A stretch of 64,000 nucleotides of DNA from Dyadobacter sediminis (GCF_005860765.1 NZ_VCEI01000011.1:372001-436000); one strand, 5' to 3'. Positions 29,137 to 41,401 are shown, counted from the stretch's first letter. The notes: a model not told the origin generated them from the letters alone. Translations and numbers: made by a program.

Positions 29137-29736
29137 TTATTTATAACAAACAGGTATGGTGCAGCCATAAGCCTTTAAGGCAAGCTGATCCCATTTCAGG
29201 ATAGCCCTGCTTTGCATCAAGCTGTCGATTGCCATTTTTGCATAAGCGGTTTTCTTATCGCTGCAATACCCGCTTGCGTTATAGTTACCCCGGTAATAAA
29301 GTTGCTGGTTTGTGTCAATCAGTGCTGCCTGCGGCGTGGAATACACCCCGCACCGGGCCGCAATGGACCGGTCAAAAAGGACAGGAATATTCAAGCCTAT
29401 TTTTTCCTGTATGTACTGCCGGGTGTATTGCTCATCCGAAAGGACCACCACAACGAAATGAATTGATTTTCCGTAGGTATGTACCAGGGATTGAAAATGG
29501 TTTTTGTTAAAGCGGGAGCAGGGGCAGGCCGGATTGTAAAAGTGAATAAACAGCGGCTTTCCCTTTGGGGCATTGACCTGTGTGCTTAGATCAATCTTTG
29601 TTCCGGTACTCACGGACTTGTAGTAGGCGGGGACAGGAGTAGGCATACGGTACACCCAGTCATTATACCAGAACAAGGTGCTGGCCAGGACAAACAGGAA
29701 CATCAGCCAGGCACTCAGCAGGATAATTCGGTACAT
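29137..29736 (-). CDS. Membrane-anchored thioredoxin-like protein (DUF6436-like)
   Basis: 199 residues. One N-terminal membrane helix (IILLSAWLMFLFVLASTLFWY) anchors a periplasmic thioredoxin fold. The strand FIHFYNPACPCSRFN carries a C-P-C motif where thioredoxins have CxxC, and TPQAALID supplies the cis-Pro loop. Two more Cys lie near the C-terminus (GCTIPVCYK) and one in GYCSDKK. A single-spacer CPC motif makes classic disulfide chemistry uncertain; peroxiredoxin-like or metal-binding roles are possible. It is upstream of and probably co-transcribed with the hybrid kinase, hinting at redox input to that kinase (inference). Confidence 0.75.
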   Translation of the reverse strand: MYRIILLSAWLMFLFVLASTLFWYNDWVYRMPTPVPAYYKSVSTGTKIDLSTQVNAPKGKPLFIHFYNPACPCSRFNKNHFQSLVHTYGKSIHFVVVVLSDEQYTRQYIQEKIGLNIPVLFDRSIAARCGVYSTPQAALIDTNQQLYYRGNYNASGYCSDKKTAYAKMAIDSLMQSRAILKWDQLALKAYGCTIPVCYK

Positions 29737-30476
29737 AAAGCAATAAAGATGGAATTAAGTGGGCTATGATTTTACCAAATATATAACAATTAATTTGTAA
29801 CTAAGTGTACAACTAATTTATTCACAGTTACTAATATTTTTTTGATAAATCAGGAACGGTAAAACAATAATAGCTCTATGTAACAGCAACAAAACGTGCA
29901 CAAGGACTTATTTAAAAGCTTGTATACGGATTTTATCCCCAATCGATTGTCTTCAAAATTGGTAAGCTTTGTAAGGGAAAACGGACGTTGCGGTGAAGCA
30001 AAAACGGTGGTTTGAGAAAAATACAGTTCGTTACCATTTTAATTGATAGCAGCTGATGGAAGCCCGGCTCGGTACTTTTCATAGTAAAAGTTACTTAATG
30101 GCATATAGTCGGAACTCATCGCATGAATAGCCCTCAGGACTTAAAAGCTTGACCATCTTCTGGAAAGCTGAACAATCCATGACAAGTAAAATGGGTGGAC
30201 TCAGTTCTGTAACTTCAATTAAGATTCCAATACTTTTATTGATAAAGGAGTGGATTTATGCACAAAGAATTTTCATCAGCAGTGTTTGTCAAGCTGATAT
30301 TCCATAGATTTTAGTTCTTACAAAATATCGAACTTAAAACCGTTTTATGCAGTGGAAATTCAAAATGGGTTTGCCTCAAAAGACCACCTGCAATTGGTAT
30401 CATTTATTTTTAAAAATTACGGTTAGCCTTCTTCAATTGATTCTTGCTAGTTAAATAATATGCTGTATATCAAATT
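29737..30476. other. Gene-free AT-rich region
   Basis: About 740 bases between the thioredoxin-like gene and the katG terminator. Reading all frames gave no recognisable protein; no repeat family or tRNA-like structure was seen. The promoter of the thioredoxin/kinase operon should lie near the left end. Confidence 0.4.
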
Positions 30477-30507
30477 AAAACAGCAAACCATAAAGGTTTG
30501 CTGTTTT
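30477..30507 (-). terminator. Terminator downstream of katG
   Basis: Perfect 13-bp inverted repeat AAAACAGCAAACC / GGTTTGCTGTTTT (30477-30489 with 30495-30507) around a 5-nt loop, with A and T tracts at the stem base on both strands, about 70 nt past the katG stop. Confidence 0.85.
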
Positions 30508-30577
30508 AATTACGGAAATGTTGATAATGGAATGGTTATCCAGTCACACCCTTCCTTCATACCATATCAGCTTGCAT

Positions 30578-32917
<2,340 letters not shown>

Positions 32918-32918
32918 T

Positions 32919-32972
32919 TAAAGTTATAGGATTAAATTATATAATCACAATCGATTAATTCTATAATTCGAT
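32919..32972 (-). promoter_or_regulatory. Candidate katG promoter and overlapping imperfect palindrome
   Basis: On the minus strand a TTG (32948-32950) and TAACTTTA (32919-32926) are spaced like the Bacteroidota -33 TTG and -7 TAnnTTTG elements. An imperfect palindrome (ATCGATTAATT...AATTCGAT, 32950-32972) lies just upstream and could be a peroxide-regulator site. Weak match read by eye. Confidence 0.3.
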
Positions 32973-33476
32973 AGGTATAATCTATTTCAGCGCAGATGAA
33001 TATGACCTGGCATGGTTCGTCATTAATCCAAGGTTAATTGATTCAGTAGCTAGTGTACGACGGAGTGCTGCGTATATCTTTTAAGATCAAATTGTTATAA
33101 AAAATAAAAGGATAGGAGAGTTCAGGAGTCCAATCTGTTTAAGTAGCATGCAAATTAGCATATACGCTGCAAAGTAAATACCAGCTGCCAGTCCATTTTT
33201 TGTTCAGCTGTCTGCCAGAAAGCAGTCAAAATCATTTTAGGTTCTCAACTATTTAATCGGGATTCTAACACCTTTATCCAATTGACAAGTACTTTTCGAT
33301 CATAGAAAGATTCACCCAATGTCTTTTCTTTTTGCAGCCGAAACAGAGGTCGCTTTTTACACTGGAGTCAACGATTTCTGGCAAAATCCGTTTGTTGTTA
33401 AAAGGAGGGCACACGTTTTATTGCTTACATCGGACATGGTAACCAGGTTAGCTGTCTCAGAACATGAACTTTTATC
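32973..33476. other. Intergenic region between MATE and katG genes
   Basis: No convincing gene. A 68-codon plus-strand frame at 33319-33525 overlaps the 3' end of the MATE gene and has no recognisable features. Confidence 0.4.
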
Positions 33477-34853
33477 TTATTTTGACTTGACCTTTGGCAG
33501 AATTGCACTTTCTGCAAAGTATTGATCTTTGTAATATCGCGTATAGGCTGCAATGATGATGAATGTCAACAGTTCGGCTAATGAACGGGACAGCCAAATT
33601 CCCGACAAACCAAAGTAATCCGGAAGTACCACAAGCGCAAGCGAAACCAGCAGAAATCCTTTTAAAAAGTTGATTAACAACGAAAGGGTTGTTTTTCCTG
33701 TACTTTGAAAAAAAGCAGCGAGCAGATAGTTTGGACCGGCTGCTAAAAACAGCAGAAAGTATAATCCCATAGCCTGACCCACCATTTTACGGTAAGCCAT
33801 GTTCTGGTCGCCTGAAAATAACATTACGAGCGGATCAGACAGGAATAAGCCGATGCCGGTCACCAGCATTCCCAGCAAAAATGTAAAGCCAAGCGAGAAG
33901 CGCAAAGATTCCAGCACACGTTGCGGTTGTCTTGCACCCATATTAAAAGACATAATGGGAAGTACGGCAATCATTGCAGCCGTAAAAGGCCGGATCAGCA
34001 GAAAACTAAGGTAGTTGACCAAACCGAATGTGGCGACTGCAAGGGTCCCGAAAGGAATCAACGACTGGTTGATCAACAGCAGGCCAGACGAAAACGCGAT
34101 TTCGGCTGCAAAGGAGGGAAGTCCGATTTTCAAATACTCCTTCCATTGGGAAAATTTTAATGTAAAGCGAAAAGAAGCAAAGCCAAAAGGAGCATTACCT
34201 TTTAAAATGTATATAAATAAGTAGGTTGTACCTGCGGCCAGTGCTATGGATGTGGCCATTGATGCACCTTTTACACCCAGTCCGAATCCGACAATCAACA
34301 GGAGATCCAGGATAATATTGACAGCTGCTGCCAAAATCGATGCATTACGTGATACCTTCGGAGCATTGCCCGCCCGGACAAAATTTCCCCAGATCATCCC
34401 AAGAAAGAAAAAGGGAAGACTTGACAACTGCCAAAAAGCATAATCTGCGGTATTTTCAGCCAGGACCGGGCTGGATTCCCCAGCCAGAAACCGGGCAAGC
34501 GGTACTGCTAAAAACGGTGCAGTGATCGCTACGCCACCTCCAGCCAAAATAACCAGGGTAGTTGCAAACTGAAAGATTTGTTGAACCTGCTTGAAGTCTG
34601 CAGCTCCGATACTCTTGCCGATCAGTACGCCGCCACCGATCATAACAGGTAGGCTCAATGCGATCAGGACGATCACGACAGGACCATACAATCCGACCGC
34701 TGCCAGCCCGTCTTTTCCTATTTGCTGTCCTAGTATAATGCCATTGACAAGCTGGTGAACAAGGGACGACATCAGACTGATTACCGCAGGCCCGTAATAT
34801 TGAAAAAACAGCGTCCGGATGGGAGCATCTCCTAATGGATTGGTAGCAGTCAT
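33477..34853 (-). CDS. MATE-family multidrug/cation antiporter
   Basis: About 458 residues from the ATG at 34853; a longer frame to 34916 adds 21 residues unlike the family. Twelve membrane helices in two homologous halves: first half beginning FFQYYGPAVISLMSSLVHQLVNGIILGQ with IGGGVLIGKSIGAAD, second half beginning IGLPSFAAEIAFSSGLLLINQSL with MSFNMGARQPQRV. This is the DinF/NorM superfamily pattern. It would export organic cations or drugs from the cytosol by H+ or Na+ antiport. It lies between two catalase genes but has a separate transcript. Confidence 0.9.
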   Translation of the reverse strand: MTATNPLGDAPIRTLFFQYYGPAVISLMSSLVHQLVNGIILGQQIGKDGLAAVGLYGPVVIVLIALSLPVMIGGGVLIGKSIGAADFKQVQQIFQFATTLVILAGGGVAITAPFLAVPLARFLAGESSPVLAENTADYAFWQLSSLPFFFLGMIWGNFVRAGNAPKVSRNASILAAAVNIILDLLLIVGFGLGVKGASMATSIALAAGTTYLFIYILKGNAPFGFASFRFTLKFSQWKEYLKIGLPSFAAEIAFSSGLLLINQSLIPFGTLAVATFGLVNYLSFLLIRPFTAAMIAVLPIMSFNMGARQPQRVLESLRFSLGFTFLLGMLVTGIGLFLSDPLVMLFSGDQNMAYRKMVGQAMGLYFLLFLAAGPNYLLAAFFQSTGKTTLSLLINFLKGFLLVSLALVVLPDYFGLSGIWLSRSLAELLTFIIIAAYTRYYKDQYFAESAILPKVKSK

Positions 34854-35084
34854 GATGGGATGCCTTGGAAAGATGGGGCGCAAAGGTAACGTATTCATCC
34901 AATTTTGCAATTCCACATTTATAATAACTGGTTATATCCGTGCAGTTTAGGATGAATTTAAGGAGAAAACAGGTAGCCACGTTGATGCGGTAAGTAAACC
35001 CAAGCTATTCTCTTGAACGTGGGCAGGATTGGTAAACCGTGCAGATCAAAATCAATATAACAGCTTGCAGCATGCTAACAAAAA

Positions 35085-35112
35085 AAGCCATCCGGAATTC
35101 ACCGGATGGCTT
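35085..35112 (-). terminator. Terminator of the katE operon
   Basis: Perfect 11-bp inverted repeat AAGCCATCCGG / CCGGATGGCTT with a 6-nt loop. On the minus strand it is followed by a run of seven T, 20 nt past the katE stop. Confidence 0.9.
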
Positions 35113-35132
35113 CTTGTCAAGATATTACCTAC

Positions 35133-37322
35133 TCAGGAAGGTACCTTTCTTGGTTTTTCGCGTTCCCAGAAACGGTGCATGGCGATGGCCAATATGAATT
35201 TGTCAGCCAGTTCAGATGCGCTTTCACTAATGACAACGCCTTCTCTGAGCACGTTTTTATCAGAGAAATCTGCCGGCAGTTTACTGCTGAAATACGTGGC
35301 TTCAATCACTTGCATGGCCGAGCTGTCTGCTGCTATGGGCTTGCAATGCCTGAATGCTTCATTGAGAAAATGTACAGCATCTGCTTCGGCTTCAATGCTG
35401 GCGACGCTGTTTGTTCCTCCCGGTACATACACCGCATCGTATAAGACGGACGCAGCATTCAGAAAGCTGTAATCAACAGCAATTTGCGTATCGTTTTCAG
35501 AAATGATAAATCCCTGATGCGGAGCAATTATTTCAACTACGGCACCTGCATCCGTCAAGGCAGATTTCACTGCATTCAAGGACTTTTCATTTACACCGTC
35601 AGCAGCCAGAAATGCTATTTTCCTGGTTTTGATGCTGTCCTTTGGTGTGTTGGCCATGCTAAGTGCAGCAGATGTTGTAAGCTTTCCTTCTGTCATGACC
35701 GGCTGATAATCATTTGGGTCTGCATCGGCAGGAAAGCTGTGGTTTATAGGTTGCTCGGGCTGCTGAGGCACCGTCAGGCCCAAGGCATATCCGACTCCGG
35801 AAGCAAGTGATTTATCAATGAGAGATAAAATTCCAAGCATGCGTTCACGGATTGCGACCGTTTTCACTTTGCCAAGTTCAAAGCTCAGTGCGTCAATGAT
35901 GTGGTTTTTTTCAGGATCGGACTGGCTGTTGAAGAATAACCTGGCCTGACTGAAATGATCCAGAAAGCTTTTACTTCTTGCGCGCACCTTGCGGGCTTCT
36001 ATTTTCTCCGGGTAAGAGGTATACCCGCCTTCCTGCGCCTTTGCCTGATATGGTGCACCGTCTCCCAGCGAATTGGGACTGTAGCTGACCTTTCCACGAT
36101 TGATGGTCTGGCGCATATAGCCGTCCCGCTGATTGTTGTGAACGCTGACAACCGGCCTGTTGATCGGGATCTCCTGAAAGTTGGGACCACCCAGACGGAT
36201 CAGCTGCGTATCCGTGTAGGAAAACAGCCTTCCCTGCAACAACGGGTCATTTGTAAAATCGATACCCGGAACCACATGTCCGATATGAAATGCAACCTGT
36301 TCCGTTTCGGCAAAGAAATTATCCGGATTCCGGTTCAGCGTCATTTTGCCTATGCGTTGTACAGGCACGAGTTCTTCGGGGATGATCTTGGTGGAATCCA
36401 GCAGGTCAAAATCGAATTTATGTTCATCGGCTTCCGGCACAACCTGGATTCCCAATTCCCATTCCGGGAAATTTCCGCTCTCGATAGCATCCCAAAGATC
36501 CCTGCGGTGAAAGTCAGGGTCCTTGCCCGAAATTTTTTGCGCTTCGTCCCAGGCTACGGAATGAACGCCCAGAAGCGGTTTCCAGTGAAATTTGACAAAG
36601 TTGGACTCACCTTGTGCGTTGATCAGCCGGAATGTATGTACGCCAAACCCTTCCATCATACGGTAACTGCGCGGAATTGCCCGGTCACTCATAACCCACA
36701 TAATCATGTGTGCCGATTCCGGCATAAGCGAGATAAAGTCCCAGAAAGTATCGTGGGCAGAAGCTGCCTGCGGAATTTCATTATCCGGTTCTGGCTTTAC
36801 GGCATGGACAAGGTCCGGAAACTTGATAGCATCCTGGATAAAAAAGACTGGCATGTTGTTTCCCACCAGGTCAAAATTGCCTTCCTGTGTGTAAAATTTT
36901 ACAGCAAATCCCCGAACGTCGCGGGCAAGATCTGTAGACCCCCGCGATCCGGCAACAGTAGAAAAACGGACAAATACCGGTGTTTCCAATGAAGGATCTA
37001 AAAGGAAATTTGCTTTTGTGATGGAAGACAATGATTCGTATACCTTGAAAACGCCATGTGCACCCGAACCGCGTGCATGTACAACACGTTCCGGAATTCG
37101 TTCATGGTCAAAGTGCGTAATTTTTTCCCTCAATATAAAATCTTCCAGCAAGGACGAACCGCGTTCACCGGATTTCAGTGAATTCTGATCATCATTGATG
37201 CGTACGCCGTGGTTGGTATTCATAAACTCGCCCGCTGCCTCTTCCTTATAAGGTTCGAGATGGGCCAATTTAGTATTATCAGATTGATTAACTGGTATTT
37301 CGGAGTCTTTATTAGTCGCCAT
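35133..37322 (-). CDS. katE: Large-subunit catalase HPII (KatE type)
   Basis: 729 residues, typical of clade 2 large-subunit catalases. The catalytic His is in RVVHARGSGAHGVF (about 82), the Asn in LVGNNMPVFFIQD (about 155), and the proximal haem-ligand Tyr in RLFSYTDTQLIRLGGPNF. The C-terminal 150 residues (KTRKIAFLAADGVNEKSLNAVK..., YDAVYVPGGTNS) form the DJ-1/PfpI-like flavodoxin domain found only in large-subunit catalases. It dismutates hydrogen peroxide. It is the second gene of a two-gene operon, 24 nt after the DUF892 gene. Confidence 0.97.
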   Translation of the reverse strand: MATNKDSEIPVNQSDNTKLAHLEPYKEEAAGEFMNTNHGVRINDDQNSLKSGERGSSLLEDFILREKITHFDHERIPERVVHARGSGAHGVFKVYESLSSITKANFLLDPSLETPVFVRFSTVAGSRGSTDLARDVRGFAVKFYTQEGNFDLVGNNMPVFFIQDAIKFPDLVHAVKPEPDNEIPQAASAHDTFWDFISLMPESAHMIMWVMSDRAIPRSYRMMEGFGVHTFRLINAQGESNFVKFHWKPLLGVHSVAWDEAQKISGKDPDFHRRDLWDAIESGNFPEWELGIQVVPEADEHKFDFDLLDSTKIIPEELVPVQRIGKMTLNRNPDNFFAETEQVAFHIGHVVPGIDFTNDPLLQGRLFSYTDTQLIRLGGPNFQEIPINRPVVSVHNNQRDGYMRQTINRGKVSYSPNSLGDGAPYQAKAQEGGYTSYPEKIEARKVRARSKSFLDHFSQARLFFNSQSDPEKNHIIDALSFELGKVKTVAIRERMLGILSLIDKSLASGVGYALGLTVPQQPEQPINHSFPADADPNDYQPVMTEGKLTTSAALSMANTPKDSIKTRKIAFLAADGVNEKSLNAVKSALTDAGAVVEIIAPHQGFIISENDTQIAVDYSFLNAASVLYDAVYVPGGTNSVASIEAEADAVHFLNEAFRHCKPIAADSSAMQVIEATYFSSKLPADFSDKNVLREGVVISESASELADKFILAIAMHRFWEREKPRKVPS

Positions 37323-37346
37323 GGATAGGTATTTTAATTATATTAT

Positions 37347-37898
37347 TCAGGCTTCCTGAGAAGCTTTGTAGTTTACTTTATTTTCTGCGATTTCGGTCAG
37401 CATGCTGTCTGCTTCTTTTTCCTCGCTCAATGTTTGAGCCAGTATTTCTGCCACATTCCCAAGGTCGAGTGTGTGTGCCAGCTGGGTAAGTCCGCCGTAT
37501 GTTGCAATTTCATAATGTTCAACTTTCTGGGATGCCAGAATGATTCCCACATCCCTGGTAGCAGTGCCGGCCTCTGTGCTCTCCACAATGCTTTCTCCTT
37601 CTTTGGCCAGACCTTCCATCGCATCACATTTCTTGGCAATCGCCTTCTCTCCAAGTATTTCGAAAATCTGCTCGAGTCTTTTTACATGTGTTTTGGTCTG
37701 TGTAAGATGTTCCTGAAGTGCACTGCTTAAAGTACTGGAAGTAGCGGAAGAAATCATTTTGGGAAGGGTTTTCACCAGATGGTTTTCTGCCCAGTATATG
37801 TCCCGTATGGAATCCAGGAACAATTCATTTAATGCCGGGTCTGCTTTGCCTGAGGTTTTGGTCTTGAACATTGGTTCTGATCCAGATTCGTTTTTCAT
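37347..37898 (-). CDS. YciE/YciF-type ferritin-like protein (DUF892)
   Basis: 183 residues. The four-helix DUF892 pattern is clear: LNELFLDSIRDIYWAENHLVKTLPKM (helix 1, metal-ligand Glu), LQEHLTQTKTHVKRLEQIFEILG (helix 2, E/H ligands), ASQKVEHYEIATYGGLTQLA (helix 3, ExxH/Y ligands) and LSEEKEADSMLTEIAE (helix 4). Members are cytosolic di-iron or di-metal four-helix proteins linked to general stress. Co-transcription with katE supports an oxidative or stationary-phase stress role. Alternative start at residue 10 (MFKTKTSG). Confidence 0.92.
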   Translation of the reverse strand: MKNESGSEPMFKTKTSGKADPALNELFLDSIRDIYWAENHLVKTLPKMISSATSSTLSSALQEHLTQTKTHVKRLEQIFEILGEKAIAKKCDAMEGLAKEGESIVESTEAGTATRDVGIILASQKVEHYEIATYGGLTQLAHTLDLGNVAEILAQTLSEEKEADSMLTEIAENKVNYKASQEA

Positions 37899-38527
37899 AT
37901 AGTTTGGTATTAGATGGTTGATTTACAGCTGGACTGATAAGATCGGTTCTTTTTGAATGATGTTTTTTAATCAGTATGCTGAGGATTAGGATATCCTGTT
38001 CAATTATTGTTCCAGATGCACTTTGATTTTTTGAAAAAAAACTTTTCAGTCACATGAATTTTAATGAAAGCCTTTTTTCAACTTTTAACGAATTTGATAA
38101 ATCCTGTTCAGCAAACTTTTTTTCAAATCCTGTGAGGCATGCAATAAGCCGGTATACACAAATATTTGAAGGCTCATACTTTTCAGTGTTAGCCTGGTGC
38201 GTTTTTTGAATGATTGCAGCACCGGCGTTTGTAGCAAGAAACCACGTTAAGTCCTGTTGGAAGCCCGGTTTGATACTTATTTATTTATTCAATTACTGGC
38301 AGTTACACGGAGGTAATGAACAGAAGCAAATGAGTGCTGAAAAACAGGTTTGTTGGCAAGAGCCTTTTGATTTTATCAAAATGGAAGAATGCAATTTAAT
38401 TCGAAATTTTCATCCGAAATAAGTTAGGCAACACAGGCAGAATTAAGTTTTAATCTATATTACTTGATAAGTACGAACTAGTAGCCGTATATTCGTCAAT
38501 GCCATTTTATACAATAAAGTTTGAACT
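37899..38527. other. Intergenic region between the katE operon and the lasso cluster
   Basis: About 630 AT-rich bases between divergent operons. It should hold the promoters of both. No ORF, hairpin or lasso-precursor-like frame was found on reading both strands. Confidence 0.45.
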
Positions 38528-39748
38528 ATGCTTTCCCCTGAACTGAGGTTATTGATTGAGTCATGTAAAGCCTTTATATCAGGACGTGAGTTTAGACAAA
38601 TAAAGGATAGTATGGACATCGAGTCCATAGATTGGATCAAGTTGCAAAAAATGGCCGGTTACCATTCCATACGTCCTACTGTTTATCATGTATTAAAAGG
38701 ACAAACTATCCAATACACCGCCGGGGCACCAGATGCTTTTGTCAAAGAACTCCATCGAATTGCCGTTAGTAAAACACTTTTACAACAGCAAATGGCGCTG
38801 GAAACGGAGCGCTTGTTAATTCTTCTGGAACAGCAATCCATTGCTGTATTTCCTTACAAAGGAGCCATACTGTCTAAAATCTTGTACGCTTCCAGCAACC
38901 TGAGAGAATGGTCTGACCTGGATTTGTTTGTACCCAGAAAATTTGCAAAAGCAGCGCTTAAAACTTTACTTGATGACGGGTATCAGTTTGCGCAGGAAGA
39001 AACAAATCATGCATACAATTCAGATACAAATTTCCTTGATAAACTTCTATTTGAAAATGGTTGGCATGAGATTGGATTAAGCAAAAGTCAAGAAAACAGT
39101 TTACCATTTCAACTGGATTTTCATTGGCAGTTATGTGAAGATTTCTATCCTTATACGATCAATGAAAATGATATAATTACAGGGGCGCAAAAATTTAAAC
39201 TTGTTGATTCAGAGGTTATTGTTCCCTCCATCGAACACATTTTTTTAATGACCTTACTGCACCATGGCGGAAGGGAATCCTGGATGCGTCTTAAATATAT
39301 CTGTGATTTATCGCTGTTTATAAAACTATTTCCGGACAACTTATTTTGGGAACGTATTCTATCATTATGTGATACAGCAAAATTAAAGCGATCTCTGCTT
39401 TTAGGCTGTTTCTGTGTTCAAAAATATCTTAACGTAGCGCTTCCCGCAATACTGGAAAGCAAAGTAAAATCATACGGAGAGAGAAACACTCGGAATATAC
39501 TTAAATCCTGGGAAAATTCTGTCAGCTTCTGGGAAAGTATGAGTGCCCAGTTGATTCACAAACGGATATTATTAAGCCATCAGGATGAAAAGTTTAGCCC
39601 GTTCAACTATTGGATTAAATACATGGAGTTTTACAGCACACCTAATCCGATGGAACAACCCCGGCTGCGTACTTTCAATAAAAAATATAAAATAGCCAAT
39701 TTTTTCAGTAAAGTTGTAACATATGTATGGCTGAAAGGTTTCAGATAG
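38528..39748 (+). CDS. Nucleotidyltransferase-family protein of the lasso cluster
   Basis: 406 residues matching the uncharacterised NTP_transf_5-type nucleotidyltransferases. The core motif is IAVFPYKGAILSKILYASSNLREWSDLDLFVPRKFA (about 105-140), where the D-L-D pair supplies metal-binding acidic residues. A later helical region has VIVPSIEHIFLMTLLHHGGRESWMRLKYICDLSLFI. Such proteins occur in lasso clusters together with an HprK-like kinase. In one Bacillus example (pseudomycoidin, recalled from literature) the partner adds sugar to the phosphorylated peptide. It is the first gene of the plus-strand lasso operon, with the kinase following after 113 nt. Confidence 0.85.
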   Translation: MLSPELRLLIESCKAFISGREFRQIKDSMDIESIDWIKLQKMAGYHSIRPTVYHVLKGQTIQYTAGAPDAFVKELHRIAVSKTLLQQQMALETERLLILLEQQSIAVFPYKGAILSKILYASSNLREWSDLDLFVPRKFAKAALKTLLDDGYQFAQEETNHAYNSDTNFLDKLLFENGWHEIGLSKSQENSLPFQLDFHWQLCEDFYPYTINENDIITGAQKFKLVDSEVIVPSIEHIFLMTLLHHGGRESWMRLKYICDLSLFIKLFPDNLFWERILSLCDTAKLKRSLLLGCFCVQKYLNVALPAILESKVKSYGERNTRNILKSWENSVSFWESMSAQLIHKRILLSHQDEKFSPFNYWIKYMEFYSTPNPMEQPRLRTFNKKYKIANFFSKVVTYVWLKGFR

Positions 39749-39861
39749 CAACAGATCAGTAAACTATTTATAATAAACAGTATCGAGACAAATAGGGTCT
39801 TCCAACCGGAAATCATCTTTTATGATGGTCCGTTGGAGCGCCGCAAATACTCAATAAATCA

Positions 39862-40749
39862 ATGAATAAGTATAGTGCTTTCGGACTTGATATCTGGTCG
39901 GAATTTGAACTTGATGAGTTGACTCCACGCAAAAGTACGGCCCCTGATGTTACAATCTCCAATGGTCCGATCCACTTTGATTTATCCAAAGGAATTCGGT
40001 TGTTTCAGGATGTATATTTTATCAAACAAAACAATATCTTCCTTTTACATGTAAAAGATATTGCGCTTTATGAAGTTTGTAATGGAAACCGCATTACAAT
40101 CCAGACGCTGAATAATTCTTTCCTCGATGAATTCAAGATTTTTCTATACGGTACTTGTTTCAATTCATTATTGTTACAAAGAGAAATAGTAAGTCTTCAT
40201 GGTGCCGGAATTGTCAAGGATGGAAAGGTCAGTTTGTTCATTGGAGATTCAGGAAAGGGAAAATCAACGCTGACGACCTACTTTATTCAACACGGGTATT
40301 CTTTTCTGGCTGATGATGTTTTGCCTTTAAAGCTCTGTGATGATAATCAAATACAGGCTGGTTCTTCCGTTGGTATCGTTAAATTATGGGAAGACAGTTT
40401 GAATGAATTTGGCCTGGTGAAAAATGAAGGAGCACAAATAAGAACGGATGTTGAAAAATTCAGATATGTATTTCCTAACAGCCTGACCGAAGGATATTTC
40501 CCGATATCAAAAATATTTATTTTGAACTGGAGTGACGTTGACGATGGTTTTGATATTCAAAAGCTTTCTTCCATTGAAGCCATTTTTTATTTGCGTGAGC
40601 ATGTCTACCGGCCGCAATTCATTACGGAATCAGAGGAATATTCGCATATGATGAAGCTGATTATATCAGCAGTTCAGCAAACCGAAATTTTTAGTATAAA
40701 CGGGAAAAGAAGTTTTGATAATTTGAATACGATTAAAAACAGACTATGA
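39862..40749 (+). CDS. HprK-like kinase, probable lasso-peptide tail kinase
   Basis: 295 residues. The Walker A motif GDSGKGKSTL is near residue 131, following SLHGAGIVKDGKVSLFI, and FLADDVLPL follows as in HPr kinase/phosphorylase proteins. The N-terminal 120 residues are a strand-rich domain seen in lasso-associated kinases. There is no HPr gene nearby. In paeninodin-type clusters this kinase phosphorylates the C-terminal Ser of the precursor, and the precursor found here also ends in Ser. Its stop overlaps the next start by 4 nt (ATGA), so it is coupled to B1. Confidence 0.85.
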   Translation: MNKYSAFGLDIWSEFELDELTPRKSTAPDVTISNGPIHFDLSKGIRLFQDVYFIKQNNIFLLHVKDIALYEVCNGNRITIQTLNNSFLDEFKIFLYGTCFNSLLLQREIVSLHGAGIVKDGKVSLFIGDSGKGKSTLTTYFIQHGYSFLADDVLPLKLCDDNQIQAGSSVGIVKLWEDSLNEFGLVKNEGAQIRTDVEKFRYVFPNSLTEGYFPISKIFILNWSDVDDGFDIQKLSSIEAIFYLREHVYRPQFITESEEYSHMMKLIISAVQQTEIFSINGKRSFDNLNTIKNRL

Positions 40750-41015
40750 CGACGTACAGCTTAAAAAAGCAAGATTTGGTTCACTCCACTTTCGGAGAAA
40801 CAAGTTTGTGGATGATTAAAGAAAACGGGCATATAGTGGAACTGAATGAGTCGGCCCAGTTTATTATTGATTTACTAAGCCAGCAGAATCAAACGGCCGA
40901 TTCTATTTTAGCGGCAGTCTGTGCCGAGTATGATGTAGCTGCCTCGGAATGCCAAAGTGATGTCACACAAACCATTGATGACCTGGTCATGGCCGGATTA
41001 CTGGACGTATGCTGA
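40746..41015 (+). CDS. PqqD-like lasso peptide B1 protein (RiPP recognition element)
   Basis: 89 residues, the full length of a stand-alone RiPP recognition element. Pattern: strand pair TSLWMIKENGHIVELNESAQFIIDLLSQ, then helices with AAVCAEYDVAASECQSDVTQTIDDLVMAGLLDV, as in PqqD-like proteins. In lasso systems B1 binds the leader peptide (the Y/W-x-x-P motif) and delivers the precursor to B2 and C. It overlaps the kinase by 4 nt and B2 by 7 nt. Confidence 0.9.
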   Translation: MTTYSLKKQDLVHSTFGETSLWMIKENGHIVELNESAQFIIDLLSQQNQTADSILAAVCAEYDVAASECQSDVTQTIDDLVMAGLLDVC

Positions 41016-41401
41016 GAAAGATATTCATGCGGACCGCGCTGTTTTTAATCGGCAACGTAATTTCCATCATTCATATAGTTTATAAAAAGCCTGTAAAGAC
41101 AATTCTGGAACCGGATTCAAATGGTTTTCAGTCAGGGAATCCTTATTTGATATTTTTGGTGTCTCAACTTATTGAAGGAATGCCGTACCATATTCCAATG
41201 CCTTTTAAATGTTACGAACGAGCGTTGACAGCCCGGTTTGTGTTCAATGTGCTAAAAGTGAAGTCAGTTTTTTATATAGGTTTCAATCCGAAAGCAGCGA
41301 CACGAACCGAGAAATTGCATGCCTGGCTTGAAACCGATATCGGCGATGTGTGCGGGTTTACAATAAAAGACAGGTACGTAGTTTTGGAAAAATATGCATA
41401 G
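41009..41401 (+). CDS. Lasso peptide leader peptidase B2 (transglutaminase-like)
   Basis: 130 residues. The catalytic Cys is in PFKCYERALTARFVFNVLKV (about 69), followed by SVFYIGFNP and the His in KLHAWLE (about 110). This is the layout of split B2 proteins (Cx5-6ALALRxLLxxxG ... HAWVE). B2 cuts the leader to expose the core N-terminus for cyclisation. It is a stand-alone protein paired with the preceding B1. It overlaps the next ORF by 8 nt. Confidence 0.9.
   Translation: MLRKIFMRTALFLIGNVISIIHIVYKKPVKTILEPDSNGFQSGNPYLIFLVSQLIEGMPYHIPMPFKCYERALTARFVFNVLKVKSVFYIGFNPKAATRTEKLHAWLETDIGDVCGFTIKDRYVVLEKYA

Noticed and set aside
33319..33525. 68-codon plus-strand frame
   Set aside because: Overlaps the MATE gene end and has no signal, motif or coding bias.
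33477..34853. MATE transporter as the exporter of the lasso peptide
   Set aside because: Different operon, separated by the katE unit; MATE proteins export small cations or drugs and nothing ties it to the cluster.
35955..36992. 345-codon open frame on the plus strand
   Set aside because: Antisense to katE, which is intact and strongly conserved; the translation has no family features.
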